From: Streptomyces diacarni
GTDB taxonomy: Bacteria; Actinomycetota; Actinomycetes; Streptomycetales; Streptomycetaceae
Direction: 5' to 3'
DNA: 64,000 nucleotides
NCBI RefSeq assembly: GCF_003323715.1
Contig: NZ_QOIN01000035.1
Span: forward strand, 62,001 to 126,000
Positions within the stretch are counted from its first letter, which is position 1. Every line of letters starts with the position of its first letter. A model generated the notes under the pieces. The model was given only the letters and a program-made list of their open reading frames with translations. It was not told where the DNA came from and did no database searches. A program made the position numbers and the translations under genes. Shown here one piece after another: positions 1-9,552 of the stretch.

Positions 1-560
1 CCTGGCTGATCGGCTTCGGCCAGAGCCCGCTGATCCCGGTGTGGCTGGCACTGTTCTTCGCCGCGCTGTTCTTCATGCTGCCCGACCTGGAGGTGCGGCG
101 CGACGCCGCGGCCAAGCGCCGGGACCTGCGGCGCGTGGTCGGTGCCTATCTCGACCTGGTGGCGATGAACCTGGCGGGCGGGCGCGGGCTGCCCGAGGCG
201 CTGAAAGCGGCCAGCGAGGTCAGCGAAGGATGGGCGCTGCGCCGCATCCGCGACACTCTCGCCGACGCGCGGATCACCGGGCAGAGCCAGTGGGCGGCCC
301 TCGGCGACCTCGGCGTACGGCTCGGCGTGGACGAACTGAAAGACCTGTCCGCGTCGCTGGCGCTGGTGGCGGACGACGGCGCGAAGGTACGCGCCTCGCT
401 CTCCTCGCGCGCCGAGACCATGCGGCACAGGGAGCTGGCCGAGATCGAGGGCAGCGCCGGGGAGAAGTCCCAGTCGATGCTCGTGGCCCAGCTGATGCTC
501 TGCGCCGGTTTCCTCGTCTTCCTCATCTACCCCGCGGCCATGCGCGTCTTCCAGATCTGA
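1..560 (+). CDS. TadC-like type II secretion F-domain protein (C-terminal part, 5' end outside window)
   Basis: The reading frame is open from base 3, so the gene starts before the window; about 185 residues are visible. The visible part has a hydrophobic stretch (VWLALFFAALFFMLP), a basic cytoplasmic helical region of about 110 residues with the F-domain flavour (ALKAASEVSEGWALRR, TGQSQWAALGDLG, LSASLALVADDGAKVR), and a terminal membrane helix (LMLCAGFLVFLIYPAAM). This arrangement is typical of the second half of TadC, an inner-membrane platform protein of Tad/Flp pilus machines. The small pilin-like and TadE-like genes that follow support this. The ATPase (TadA) and TadB would be expected upstream, outside the window. 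Confidence 0.75.
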   Translation, partial: WLIGFGQSPLIPVWLALFFAALFFMLPDLEVRRDAAAKRRDLRRVVGAYLDLVAMNLAGGRGLPEALKAASEVSEGWALRRIRDTLADARITGQSQWAALGDLGVRLGVDELKDLSASLALVADDGAKVRASLSSRAETMRHRELAEIEGSAGEKSQSMLVAQLMLCAGFLVFLIYPAAMRVFQI

Positions 561-608
561 CGCCCGGACGTGACATCCCGCAGCTGTGCCTCAGAAAGGA
601 CTGGGACG

Positions 609-875
609 ATGCCGAACACCTCGCGCAACCCCTTGCGCTCCGTCAGTCATCCCGCTCTCGACTTCCTCGTCACCTTCCTGCGCGGCCGCGTCCAGCGGGC
701 CCGCTCGGGCGAGCTGGACCGCGGCGCTTCGGCCGTCGAGTGGGTGATCATCTCGGCGGTCGTGGTGGCGATCGTCGGCGTGGTCGCCGCCATCATCAAC
801 ATGGCGCTCAAGAACGGTGCCGACAAGGTGAGCGACTGCATCGACGGTGCCGACCAGAACGGCACCTGCGAGTAG
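609..875 (+). CDS. Small single-helix Flp-pilin-like protein of the Tad cluster
   Basis: Product of 88 residues. The first ~38 residues are basic, followed by a short motif GASAVEW directly before a long hydrophobic helix (VIISAVVVAIVGVVAAIINMAL) and a short polar tail with two cysteines. A charged leader, a G-A-S boundary, a glutamate after the boundary and then a membrane helix is the plan of class IV prepilins, so it is probably the major Flp-like pilin or a pseudopilin. The ATG at 609 is chosen because AAAGGA lies about 10 bases upstream; a GTG at 570 has no such site. Function is inferred from position and architecture only. Confidence 0.6.
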   Translation: MPNTSRNPLRSVSHPALDFLVTFLRGRVQRARSGELDRGASAVEWVIISAVVVAIVGVVAAIINMALKNGADKVSDCIDGADQNGTCE

Positions 876-887
876 GGGGCAGGCAAG

Positions 888-1343
888 GTGTCAGGGGAGC
901 GAGGGCTCGCCGCGTTCGTACGCCGCAGACGGGTGGAGGCCACCCTCCGCGGCGAGAGCGGCATGAGCGCGATCGAGTTCGTGATCCTCACCCCCGTGCT
1001 GTTCTTCCTGATCTTCGCGACGGTGCAGTTCGCGCTGTACTTCTTCGCCGACCACGTGGCGCAGGCCGCCGCGCAGGCGGGAGCGCGCAAGGCCCGCCAG
1101 GAGGCCGACGCCGACCCGGGCGGCTGGCGGGCCAAGGCGCGGGAGACCTCCGGCTCCTACATCGAGCAGCTGGGGCCCGAGCTGATCCTCGACCCCGACG
1201 TGACGATGCTCCATCCCGAGCAGAACACCGTGGGTGTCGAGATCCGCGCCCGGGTGCCGTCCGTCTTCCCCGGCCTCGACCTGGACGTGTACGCGCTCTC
1301 CCAGGGACCGGTGGAGCGGTTCGTACCGGACGGGGGCGCGTGA
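888..1343 (+). CDS. TadE-like pilus assembly protein
   Basis: Product of 151 residues from a GTG start behind an AGGCAAG site. After about 24 basic residues comes GESGMSAIEFVILTPV, the TadE signature: a Gly-Glu processing region, the conserved glutamate five residues into the mature helix, and then one membrane segment (LFFLIFATVQFALYFFA). The C-terminal ~95 residues are extracytoplasmic. TadE-family proteins are minor pseudopilins processed by a TadV-type prepilin peptidase. The stop codon overlaps the start of the next TadE-like gene (GTGA), so the two are translationally coupled. Confidence 0.85.
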   Translation: MSGERGLAAFVRRRRVEATLRGESGMSAIEFVILTPVLFFLIFATVQFALYFFADHVAQAAAQAGARKARQEADADPGGWRAKARETSGSYIEQLGPELILDPDVTMLHPEQNTVGVEIRARVPSVFPGLDLDVYALSQGPVERFVPDGGA

Positions 1344-1801
1344 GCGTGACCACGGTGGCGCGGGCACGAAGAGCAGCGGACCTGCCGGTCGGCGGGCGGA
1401 GCCGGTGGGGGGACGCGGGCCTGTCCACCATCGAGGTCGTCATCCTCGCGCCGGTGATGATCCTGTTCATCCTCGTCCTGGTCGCCTTCGGGCAACTGGT
1501 GGACGGGCGCGGCGCCGTGGACAGCGCGGCGCGCGACGCGGCGCGCGCCGGGTCGCTCCAGCACGGCAGTCACGCCGCGGCGATGACCGCCGCGCAGCAG
1601 GCGGCGACCGCCACGCTGAAAGGCACCTGCGCCGGAGGGGTGACCGTCAGGGACGCGGGCAGCGACTACCGCTCGGGCGGCCTGTTCACCATCGAGGTCA
1701 GCTGCCGGGTGCGCGGTCTGGGGATGCTCGGCCTGGACATCGCCAAGGACATCTCGGGGCGCTCCAGTTCCCCCATCGACCCCTATCGGAGGACCGGATG
1801 A
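1340..1801 (+). CDS. Second TadE-like pseudopilin
   Basis: Product of 153 residues; the GTG start overlaps the stop of the preceding gene. The motif GDAGLSTIEVVILAPVM opens the single membrane helix (ILFILVLVAFGQLV) and matches the TadE pattern, with the conserved glutamate after the cleavage boundary. The extracytoplasmic part contains two cysteines (in GTCAGG and VSCRVRG) that could form a disulfide, which is common for TadE/TadF proteins. It ends in an ATGA overlap with the next gene, so four pilus genes form one transcription unit. An in-frame GTG two codons later is an alternative start. Confidence 0.82.
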   Translation: MSVTTVARARRAADLPVGGRSRWGDAGLSTIEVVILAPVMILFILVLVAFGQLVDGRGAVDSAARDAARAGSLQHGSHAAAMTAAQQAATATLKGTCAGGVTVRDAGSDYRSGGLFTIEVSCRVRGLGMLGLDIAKDISGRSSSPIDPYRRTG

Positions 1802-2277
1802 GCCGGGTCCTGGTCCGGGTCCGTGGCGCGGTGGCGTCGGCGCGGCGTGTCCGCGCGGCCTGCGACGACCGGGGCTCGGGCGCCGCGGCGGTCATCATGT
1901 TCGCGCTGCTGTTCATGGTGCTGGCCGCGTTCGTCGTGGACGGCGGCCTGTCCATCTCCCAGCGCGAACGCGCCGCCGACATCGCCGAACAGGCCGCCAG
2001 GTACGCGGCACAGGACATCGACGAGGAGGCGCTGCGCGCCAGCGAGGGCCGCAACGCCCCCATCAACTACGAGAACTGCGCCGCGCGCGTGGCCGAGTTC
2101 GCCGGCCGCTCAGGGCTCTCCTCCGCGGACGTGGCCGCCTCGGGCTGCGTGTCCGCCAGCGCGCAGCAGGTGGAGGTCCGCATCCGGCTCACCTACCGGC
2201 CCGTCCTGACCGGCCTGTTCTACAGCGCACCGCTGACCGTCCACGGCACGGCGACGGCGGAGTCCGTGACCGGCTGA
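1798..2277 (+). CDS. TadG/TadE-like pilus-associated protein
   Basis: Product of 159 residues; the ATG at 1798 overlaps the previous stop and is preceded by GGAGG. The N-terminus is basic, then DDRGSGAAAVIMFALLFMVLAAFVVDGGLSI-type residues follow: the short G-S-G-A-A-A start and single helix ending in VDGG are typical of the Flp pilus-assembly TadG-like N-terminal domain found in actinobacteria. The rest is extracytoplasmic, with helical ERAADIAEQAARYAAQDID and two cysteines. It is shorter than proteobacterial TadG (no von Willebrand domain), as usual in Streptomyces. Likely the last structural gene of the pilus operon. Confidence 0.78.
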   Translation: MSRVLVRVRGAVASARRVRAACDDRGSGAAAVIMFALLFMVLAAFVVDGGLSISQRERAADIAEQAARYAAQDIDEEALRASEGRNAPINYENCAARVAEFAGRSGLSSADVAASGCVSASAQQVEVRIRLTYRPVLTGLFYSAPLTVHGTATAESVTG

Positions 2278-2381
2278 CCGCGCCGGCCCCCAGGGCCGGC
2301 CGCACCGCACCCGACCCCCCCCGTCTCCTTCCCGCATCCGCCCCGATCCCGACCGCACTTCTCACCCCAGGAGCACACGAG

Positions 2382-5300
2382 ATGGCGCGCCGCAGTTCGA
2401 CACCGGCACCGGACCCGCGCGGGTCCGGATCCCGCTCGCGCTCGCGCACGCCCGTGCCCGTGCGCACCCGCCGCACGGCCGGGGACGTGCTCAAGGCCTT
2501 CCTCGCGTTCGTCGCGCTCGCCGCGCTCGTCGTCGGCGTACCGCTGGCGCTCGCCTCCTTCCTCGGCTGGCCGCTGCCGCGCCGGATGCCGACCTTCGAC
2601 ATGCTGCGGGACGAGGTGAGCGTCGGTGTCTTCATCAACGTCCTCACCGTGGTGGTGTGGCTGGCGTGGGCGCAGTTCACCGCCTGTGTCCTGGTCGAGG
2701 CGAAGGCCGCGCTCTCGGGTGTCGGACTGCCCGCACGGGTGCCGGGCGCGGGCCCGAGCCAGCTGCTTGCCCGCCAACTGATCGCGGCGCTGCTGCTGCT
2801 GGGCTCCAGCACCGGCAGTTTCGCCCCCGGCCTCGCACAGCTCGGCGACACCATGCAGCCGCACCAACCGCAGCAGACCGTGGCCTCCGCCCAGCTGACG
2901 CCCGGCACGCAGCAGGCGTCCCCGGGCGCGGCGCACGCGGACAGCGCCGGGCTCTCCACCCTGGGCGGACGCGGTTCCGGCACGGACGTCGTCCTGGCAG
3001 GCGCCGGTACGCAGTCGGGGGCGGCCCGGCCCGCCTCGACCCGGGACCCGGCCCACGATGCCGGCAGCGCGAGCACGAAGTTCTACCGCATCCAGCCGCC
3101 CGAGGGGCGCCACCACGACTCCCTGTGGGAGATCGCCCAGCGCCACCTGGGCGACGGCCGCCGCTACAAGGAGATCTACCGCCTCAACAAGGACCGCCTC
3201 CAGCCGGACGGCTCCCGGCTCTCCGAGGCCAGCCTCATCCGGCCTGGCTGGATCATGGAGATGCCCGCAGACGCACACGGCGGCGAACTCGTCGAGATGC
3301 CGGACGACACGCAGGACCTGAGCGAGCGCGAACGCGCCCAGTACGAGCACTACCAGGCGGGTGGTGGCGACCGGGACAGGTACGGTGACGGCGGCCGGGG
3401 CGGCGGCAACAGCCACCAGGACGGCGGCGGCTCGCAGGACGGGGACGCGCAAGACGGGGACGCGCAGGACGGCGGCTCGCCGGACCGGGACGCTGAGCGC
3501 GACGGCGGCGCCCACGACGGCAGCCGGCGGGACGGGGGCGACGAGCGGGACGGGCACGTCGAGCGGGACGGGCAGGATCAGCCCTCCGACAGCACCGACC
3601 AGCCGGACCGGCCCACCACGCCCGACGACGCGGGCGCAGACGCCGATGCAGGCGCCGATGCCGATGCCGACCCCGGCCGCGACGCGGACGGCACCGGCAC
3701 GGGACCCGGCGTCGACGACGACGCGGGCACGGACGACGGCGCCGACCACCCCGACCAGCAGCCCAGCGTGCCCGACAGCAGCACCGACCGGCCGCCCATG
3801 CAGCCGGCCCCGGACGCCCAGGACGGCGGCGGCCACGCGGACGACGGCACCTCCGGGCAGGACGACGGCGCCGTCGGATCGGACGACGGCGGTGCCGGCC
3901 GGGGAGGCGGCCCGGACGAGACCGTGGACGTCGCACCGGACGAACACGACCCCGACCGCCAGGAGCAGTCCGTCCCCGAGGGGCCCGCCGACCGGCAGCC
4001 GACACACCCTGACCACCTTCGCGGCGGCACGGACGACGACGGCGGCCCGGGGTCCGGCGTCGATCAGCCGGACGACGTCCGGACGGACACGCCCGCGAGC
4101 CCGCGCGACGACGCGCGCGGCCAGAACCCCTCGGCTGACGACTCGGACGGCCGCGGCGGCCAAGACGGCCACGGCGGCCACGGCGGCCGCGGCGGCCAAG
4201 ACGGCCACGGCGGTAACGGTGACGACACTCCCACGGACCTCGACCGCGCGGACGGCGCCGATGCCGACCGCGCCCACTCCGACTCCTCCTCCCCGCGGGA
4301 CGAGCACGCCGACGGCGCCGCGCTCGGCCCCGTCGGGCTGCCCGAAGCGCTGCTCGGCGCGCCCCTGCTGGCAGCCGGCATCCTCGCCGCGCTGGGCCGC
4401 AGGCGCCGCACGGCACTGTGGCGTACCGTCACGGGCGGCACCCGGCGCGCGCCCGCGGACGACTTCGCGCCCCCGTCCGATCCGGCGGCCCGGGCGCGTG
4501 ACGCGCTGCTCGTCGGCGCCGACCCCGGCGCCGTCCGCTTCCTCGACCTGGCGCTGCGCGGGCTGGCGGAGGACCTGCGCGCGGCGGGCCGCCCGCTGCC
4601 CGTCGTCTACGCCGCCTGGCTGACCGATCAGGAACTGCACCTCCAACTCGCCGCAGCGGCGGGCGAACCCCCCGCGCCCTGGCGGTACGGGCAGAGCGAA
4701 GCCTTCTGGACGATCCAGCGCGCCCACACCCGCTTCGACGTCGACACCGCGCAGGCCGCGCCCTACCCGGGGCTGGTCAGCCTCGGGCTGCGCGGCCAGG
4801 CACGGCTCCTGCTCAACGTGGAGTCCGTGCCGGGACTTGTCTCGGTCGCGGGCGATCCGGCGCTGCGCGAGGCCGTCCTGGCCTCCGTCGCCGCCGAACT
4901 CGCCACCGGCACCTGGTCGCGGAACCTCCACCTCACCCTCGTCGGCTTCGGCGAGGACCTGACGGCGCTGGCCCCCGACCGGATGCGCCACCTGCCCGAC
5001 GTTCCCGCGCTGCTCGCCGAACAAGGGGAGCCCTCCGCACAGCCCGCGGCCTCCGCGCCGCGCCACGAGACGGGCGGGCGGCAGCGGGTGGTGCTCGTCG
5101 GGGCCGAACCGACCGGGGAGGAGGCACGCCGCCTCGCCGCACTCGCCACCGCAGGGGACTCGGGCGCGGGCGCACCCGCCGACGGTTTCGTCGTCGGCGT
5201 CTCCACCGGCCGACTGCCCATGCCCAGCGTCGTGTGGGAGTTCGAGATCGACGACGACGGCACCCTCGCCGCCCCCCGCATGGGACTCGACGTACGCGCC

Positions 5301-6191
5301 CAGCAGCTCCCCCGAGACCTGCGCGCCGCGGTCCTCGCACTCTTCGCCGACACCGAGGACGCGCAGACCCGGGGCAGCGAGGGCCCCGGCTTCCGCGTCG
5401 ACCTCAGCGAGAGCGGACGCCCCGCCGTCTACGCACGTCTGATGGGCGGCTACGAGGTCACCGGTGTCGGGACACCCGAGGAGAACCGCGGCCCGCTCCT
5501 CCACGAAGCGCTCGCGCTGCTGCTGCTCAACCGCGACGGAGTGCACCCCCGCGTCCTGGCCTCGGCGCTGTGGCCCAGGGGCGTCACCGACGACGTCCGC
5601 GACGCCCTCGTTGAGCGGCTGCGCCACTGGCTCGGCCACGAGAGCGACGGCGCGCCCCGGCTCACCACGTCGCACGACGGACGCCTGGTCCTGCGGCGCT
5701 CCGTCGTCTCCGACTGGGACGTGCTGCGCACCCTCCACCACGGCTGCACCGGCGAACGCGGCGCCAAGCTGTCCGCCGTCGTGCGCCGGGCGCAGCTGAC
5801 CGACGCGCTCGACCTCGCCCGCGGCCCGCTGCTCGCCGACCGGCCGGCGGGACGGTACGGCTGGCTGACCCACCACGTCGCCGAGGCGCAGCACCCCGTG
5901 CTCGTCGCCGAGATCGGGCTGGCCCTGGCCACCGAACACCTGCGGGCCGGTGCGCCCGACGCCGCCGTGCGCGCCGTGCGCTCGGCGCTGCACACCGCCC
6001 CGGCGGACGAGCGGCTGGGGGAGCAGCTGGTGCGGGCCGCGCACGCCACGGGGGAGCGCGCCGCGCTGGACGAGGCCGTGCGGTGGGTGGTCGAGAGGGC
6101 GGACCCGGTGCGGGGCGTGCCGCCGCGTACGGCGGCGCTCCTCGACGAGCTGGCCCCGGGCTGGAGCCCCGCCCCGACCACCCTTCCGTAA
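2382..6191 (+). CDS. Large membrane protein with LysM domain and BTAD-type regulatory C-terminus
   Basis: Product of 1269 residues, 104 bases after the Tad genes. Order of parts: three predicted membrane helices (about residues 32-56, 85-105, 129-146); a Pro/Ala-rich linker; a LysM-like domain near 229-295 (SLWEIAQRHLGDGRRYKEIY, then a second half ending IRPGWIMEMP); a very long Asp/Gly/Gln-rich low-complexity region (about 310-645); a fourth helix (LLGAPLLAAGILAALG, near 652); and a cytoplasmic C-terminal half. The last ~250 residues resemble the winged-helix plus bacterial transcriptional activator (BTAD) arrangement (LLLNRDGVHPRVLASALWP). Such LysM-BTAD membrane proteins are recurrent neighbours of Tad genes in Streptomyces. 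Their role is unproven; linking the envelope state to gene expression is an inference. Confidence 0.75.
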   Translation: MARRSSTPAPDPRGSGSRSRSRTPVPVRTRRTAGDVLKAFLAFVALAALVVGVPLALASFLGWPLPRRMPTFDMLRDEVSVGVFINVLTVVVWLAWAQFTACVLVEAKAALSGVGLPARVPGAGPSQLLARQLIAALLLLGSSTGSFAPGLAQLGDTMQPHQPQQTVASAQLTPGTQQASPGAAHADSAGLSTLGGRGSGTDVVLAGAGTQSGAARPASTRDPAHDAGSASTKFYRIQPPEGRHHDSLWEIAQRHLGDGRRYKEIYRLNKDRLQPDGSRLSEASLIRPGWIMEMPADAHGGELVEMPDDTQDLSERERAQYEHYQAGGGDRDRYGDGGRGGGNSHQDGGGSQDGDAQDGDAQDGGSPDRDAERDGGAHDGSRRDGGDERDGHVERDGQDQPSDSTDQPDRPTTPDDAGADADAGADADADPGRDADGTGTGPGVDDDAGTDDGADHPDQQPSVPDSSTDRPPMQPAPDAQDGGGHADDGTSGQDDGAVGSDDGGAGRGGGPDETVDVAPDEHDPDRQEQSVPEGPADRQPTHPDHLRGGTDDDGGPGSGVDQPDDVRTDTPASPRDDARGQNPSADDSDGRGGQDGHGGHGGRGGQDGHGGNGDDTPTDLDRADGADADRAHSDSSSPRDEHADGAALGPVGLPEALLGAPLLAAGILAALGRRRRTALWRTVTGGTRRAPADDFAPPSDPAARARDALLVGADPGAVRFLDLALRGLAEDLRAAGRPLPVVYAAWLTDQELHLQLAAAAGEPPAPWRYGQSEAFWTIQRAHTRFDVDTAQAAPYPGLVSLGLRGQARLLLNVESVPGLVSVAGDPALREAVLASVAAELATGTWSRNLHLTLVGFGEDLTALAPDRMRHLPDVPALLAEQGEPSAQPAASAPRHETGGRQRVVLVGAEPTGEEARRLAALATAGDSGAGAPADGFVVGVSTGRLPMPSVVWEFEIDDDGTLAAPRMGLDVRAQQLPRDLRAAVLALFADTEDAQTRGSEGPGFRVDLSESGRPAVYARLMGGYEVTGVGTPEENRGPLLHEALALLLLNRDGVHPRVLASALWPRGVTDDVRDALVERLRHWLGHESDGAPRLTTSHDGRLVLRRSVVSDWDVLRTLHHGCTGERGAKLSAVVRRAQLTDALDLARGPLLADRPAGRYGWLTHHVAEAQHPVLVAEIGLALATEHLRAGAPDAAVRAVRSALHTAPADERLGEQLVRAAHATGERAALDEAVRWVVERADPVRGVPPRTAALLDELAPGWSPAPTTLP

Positions 6192-6348
6192 CCGGCCGCC
6201 CTCCCCGGCCCCCTGTTGCCGCCCCGCCCCGCAGCCGGCCCGTCGCGCCAACGGAGGGAGCCGGCAGCGGGGTTGGTACGTCTCAGCTCGGATACGCACG
6301 GAGCGGCAGGCGCGCGGAGCGGTAGGCGGACGTGGGAGGACAGCGGGG

Positions 6349-7917
6349 ATGAAGCGGGGAGGGGCCGTGGCAGCGGCACTGGTGGCGGCGACGGTGCTCG
6401 CGGGCTGCACGGCGGACACTGAGAACCTGGCGGAGGCGTCCCGGGACAAAGGCGCCGCAGCGCCGCCCGACGCGCCCGCGCCGCCCGGCTACCAGCAGGG
6501 CGAACGGGGCACGGATGGTCCCGGCGCGAAGCCCATGGGCCCGGCTGATTTCCGTTCCACGTTCGCCCTCGACGTCGACACGGCGTCCTATGGCTACGCC
6601 GCACGCACGCTGCGGGACGGTGCCCGCCCCGCTCCGCGGACGGTGCGCACCGAGGAGTTCGTCAACAGCTTCCCGCAGGGGTATGAGCGGCCCGCGGGCG
6701 ACGGCTTCTCGGTCTCGGCGGACGGGGCGCGCACGGGGGAGGAGGGGTGGTCGCTGATGCGCGTGGGGCTGGCGACGAAGAAGAGCGATCCGGAGGCGCC
6801 GCGGCGCCCGGCCGCGCTCACCTTCGTCCTGGACGTGTCGGGTTCGATGGGCGGCCCGGGACGGCTCGACCTGGTCAAGGAGGCGCTGGAGGCGGCGGCC
6901 GGCGAACTGCGCGCGAGCGACTCCGTCTCGCTGGTCACCTTCAGCGGACGGGCCGAGACGGTGCTGCCCATGACCCGGCTGGGCGACGGCGGCCGTGCCC
7001 GGTTCCAGGACGCCGTCGCCTCTTTGAAGGCCGGATCGAGCACCGACCTGGGCGCGGGGCTGCGCAGGGGCTACCGGCAGGCGGCCGAGCACCGGCGCGC
7101 GAAGGCCACCAACCGCGTCGTCCTGATGTCGGACGCGCTGGCCAACACGGGGAAGACCGACGCGGCCGCGATCCTCGCGAGCGTGGAGCGGTACCGCAAG
7201 GAGCAGGGCATCTCGCTGTTCGGCGTGGGGGTGGGCAGCCAGTACGGTGACGCGCTGATGGAACGCCTCACCAACAAGGGCGACGGGCACACCGTGTACG
7301 TCTCCACCCGGCGTCAGGCGCGCGACGTCTTCGTCAACCAGCTGCCGCGCAACGTCGAACTGCGGGCCCGGGAGGCGAAGGCGCAGGTCGTCTTCGACCG
7401 CGGGGCGGTCGAGGAGTTCCGGCTGCTCGGTTACGAGGACCGCGTGGTCGCGGACGAGGACTTCCGCGACGACACGGTCGACGGGGGCGAGATCGGCCCG
7501 GGACACACGGTCACGGCGCTGTACGCGGTCAAGGTGCGGGAGGGGGCCGAGGGGCGGGCCGCCACGGCGACGGTGCGCTGGCTCGACCCCGACGACCGCG
7601 AGCCGCACGAGACCTCGCGTGCGGTGGATACCGACGCGCTGACGGGCGGCCTCGTGTGGACGACGGGCAGCGCGGCGCGGTCGGAGGGGGACGGCGGGAA
7701 AGTGTCCCCCTACCTGCGGCAAGCGGCCGTCGCGGCCGCTTTCGCGGGCGCGTTGCGCAGGGAGGGGAGGGGCCCGGCCGACGCCGCGCAGGAGTTCGGG
7801 ACGAAGCGCTCACTCGCCGAGCTGCACACCGAGGCGGTCCGCCTGGAGAAGACGTCGGACCTGCGGTCGGCCGCCGGGCTGGCGGCGAACATCAGCAGGG
7901 CGCGGAAGGCCGGTTAG
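6349..7917 (+). CDS. von Willebrand factor A domain lipoprotein (YfbK-like)
   Basis: Product of 522 residues. The start at 6349 follows GGGAGGA and gives a lipoprotein signal ending in the lipobox LAGC (Cys about residue 18). The N-terminal domain has FALDVDTASYGYAARTLRDG, the vWA-associated N-domain of the YfbK family. The vWA domain follows with an intact MIDAS metal site, DVSGSMGG (Asp near 162), GSSTDLGAG and LMSDALAN. The C-terminus (RRSEGDGG onward, LAELHTEAVRLEKTSDLR) matches the family's C-terminal domain. Predicted to be anchored on the outer face of the membrane and to bind a partner through the metal site. The partner is unknown. It is monocistronic and ends at a strong terminator shared with the convergent rpf gene. 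Confidence 0.85.
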   Translation: MKRGGAVAAALVAATVLAGCTADTENLAEASRDKGAAAPPDAPAPPGYQQGERGTDGPGAKPMGPADFRSTFALDVDTASYGYAARTLRDGARPAPRTVRTEEFVNSFPQGYERPAGDGFSVSADGARTGEEGWSLMRVGLATKKSDPEAPRRPAALTFVLDVSGSMGGPGRLDLVKEALEAAAGELRASDSVSLVTFSGRAETVLPMTRLGDGGRARFQDAVASLKAGSSTDLGAGLRRGYRQAAEHRRAKATNRVVLMSDALANTGKTDAAAILASVERYRKEQGISLFGVGVGSQYGDALMERLTNKGDGHTVYVSTRRQARDVFVNQLPRNVELRAREAKAQVVFDRGAVEEFRLLGYEDRVVADEDFRDDTVDGGEIGPGHTVTALYAVKVREGAEGRAATATVRWLDPDDREPHETSRAVDTDALTGGLVWTTGSAARSEGDGGKVSPYLRQAAVAAAFAGALRREGRGPADAAQEFGTKRSLAELHTEAVRLEKTSDLRSAAGLAANISRARKAG

Positions 7918-7978
7918 CGGACGGGCCGCGGGCCTGGACGGCGGGGCGGGGGGCAAGAGGGGGAAGAGGCGGAAAAGG

Positions 7979-8020
7979 GCCGTGGCCCGTGCCCTCGGGG
8001 GAAGAGGCACGGGCCACGGC
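7979..8020. terminator. Bidirectional terminator between convergent vWA and rpf genes
   Basis: A perfect 15-base stem (7979-7993 pairing with 8006-8020) encloses a 12-base loop. It lies 60 bases after one stop codon and 26 bases before the other, so it can end transcripts from both sides. Confidence 0.8.
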
Positions 8021-8045
8021 GGTCTCCACGCGGAAGTGGAGGGTC

Positions 8046-9429
<1,384 letters not shown>

Positions 9430-9474
9430 GCCGGGCACGCTACCGCCCGCCGCGAGCCGCTCCGCGGGGGAGAG

Positions 9475-9540
9475 CCGAGCCGCTTTGTGAGGCGGACCGA
9501 ACCGCTTTGTGAGGCGGAGCGAACCGCTTTGTGAGGCGGA
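9475..9540. repeat. Three tandem 22-base repeats, each able to form a hairpin
   Basis: Copies at 9475-9496, 9497-9518 and 9519-9540 differ at one or two bases, and a fourth partial copy follows. Each contains CCGCTTTGTGAGGCGG, whose ends pair. They sit between the PPOX gene and the stop of the PucR-type regulator. Confidence 0.85.
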
Positions 9541-9552
9541 GCGAGTCGCTGT

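Noticed and set aside
2220..6449. Long minus-strand open frame opposite the LysM-BTAD gene
   Set aside because: Antisense shadow of a G+C-rich gene; the plus-strand frame has the domains and correct third-position bias.
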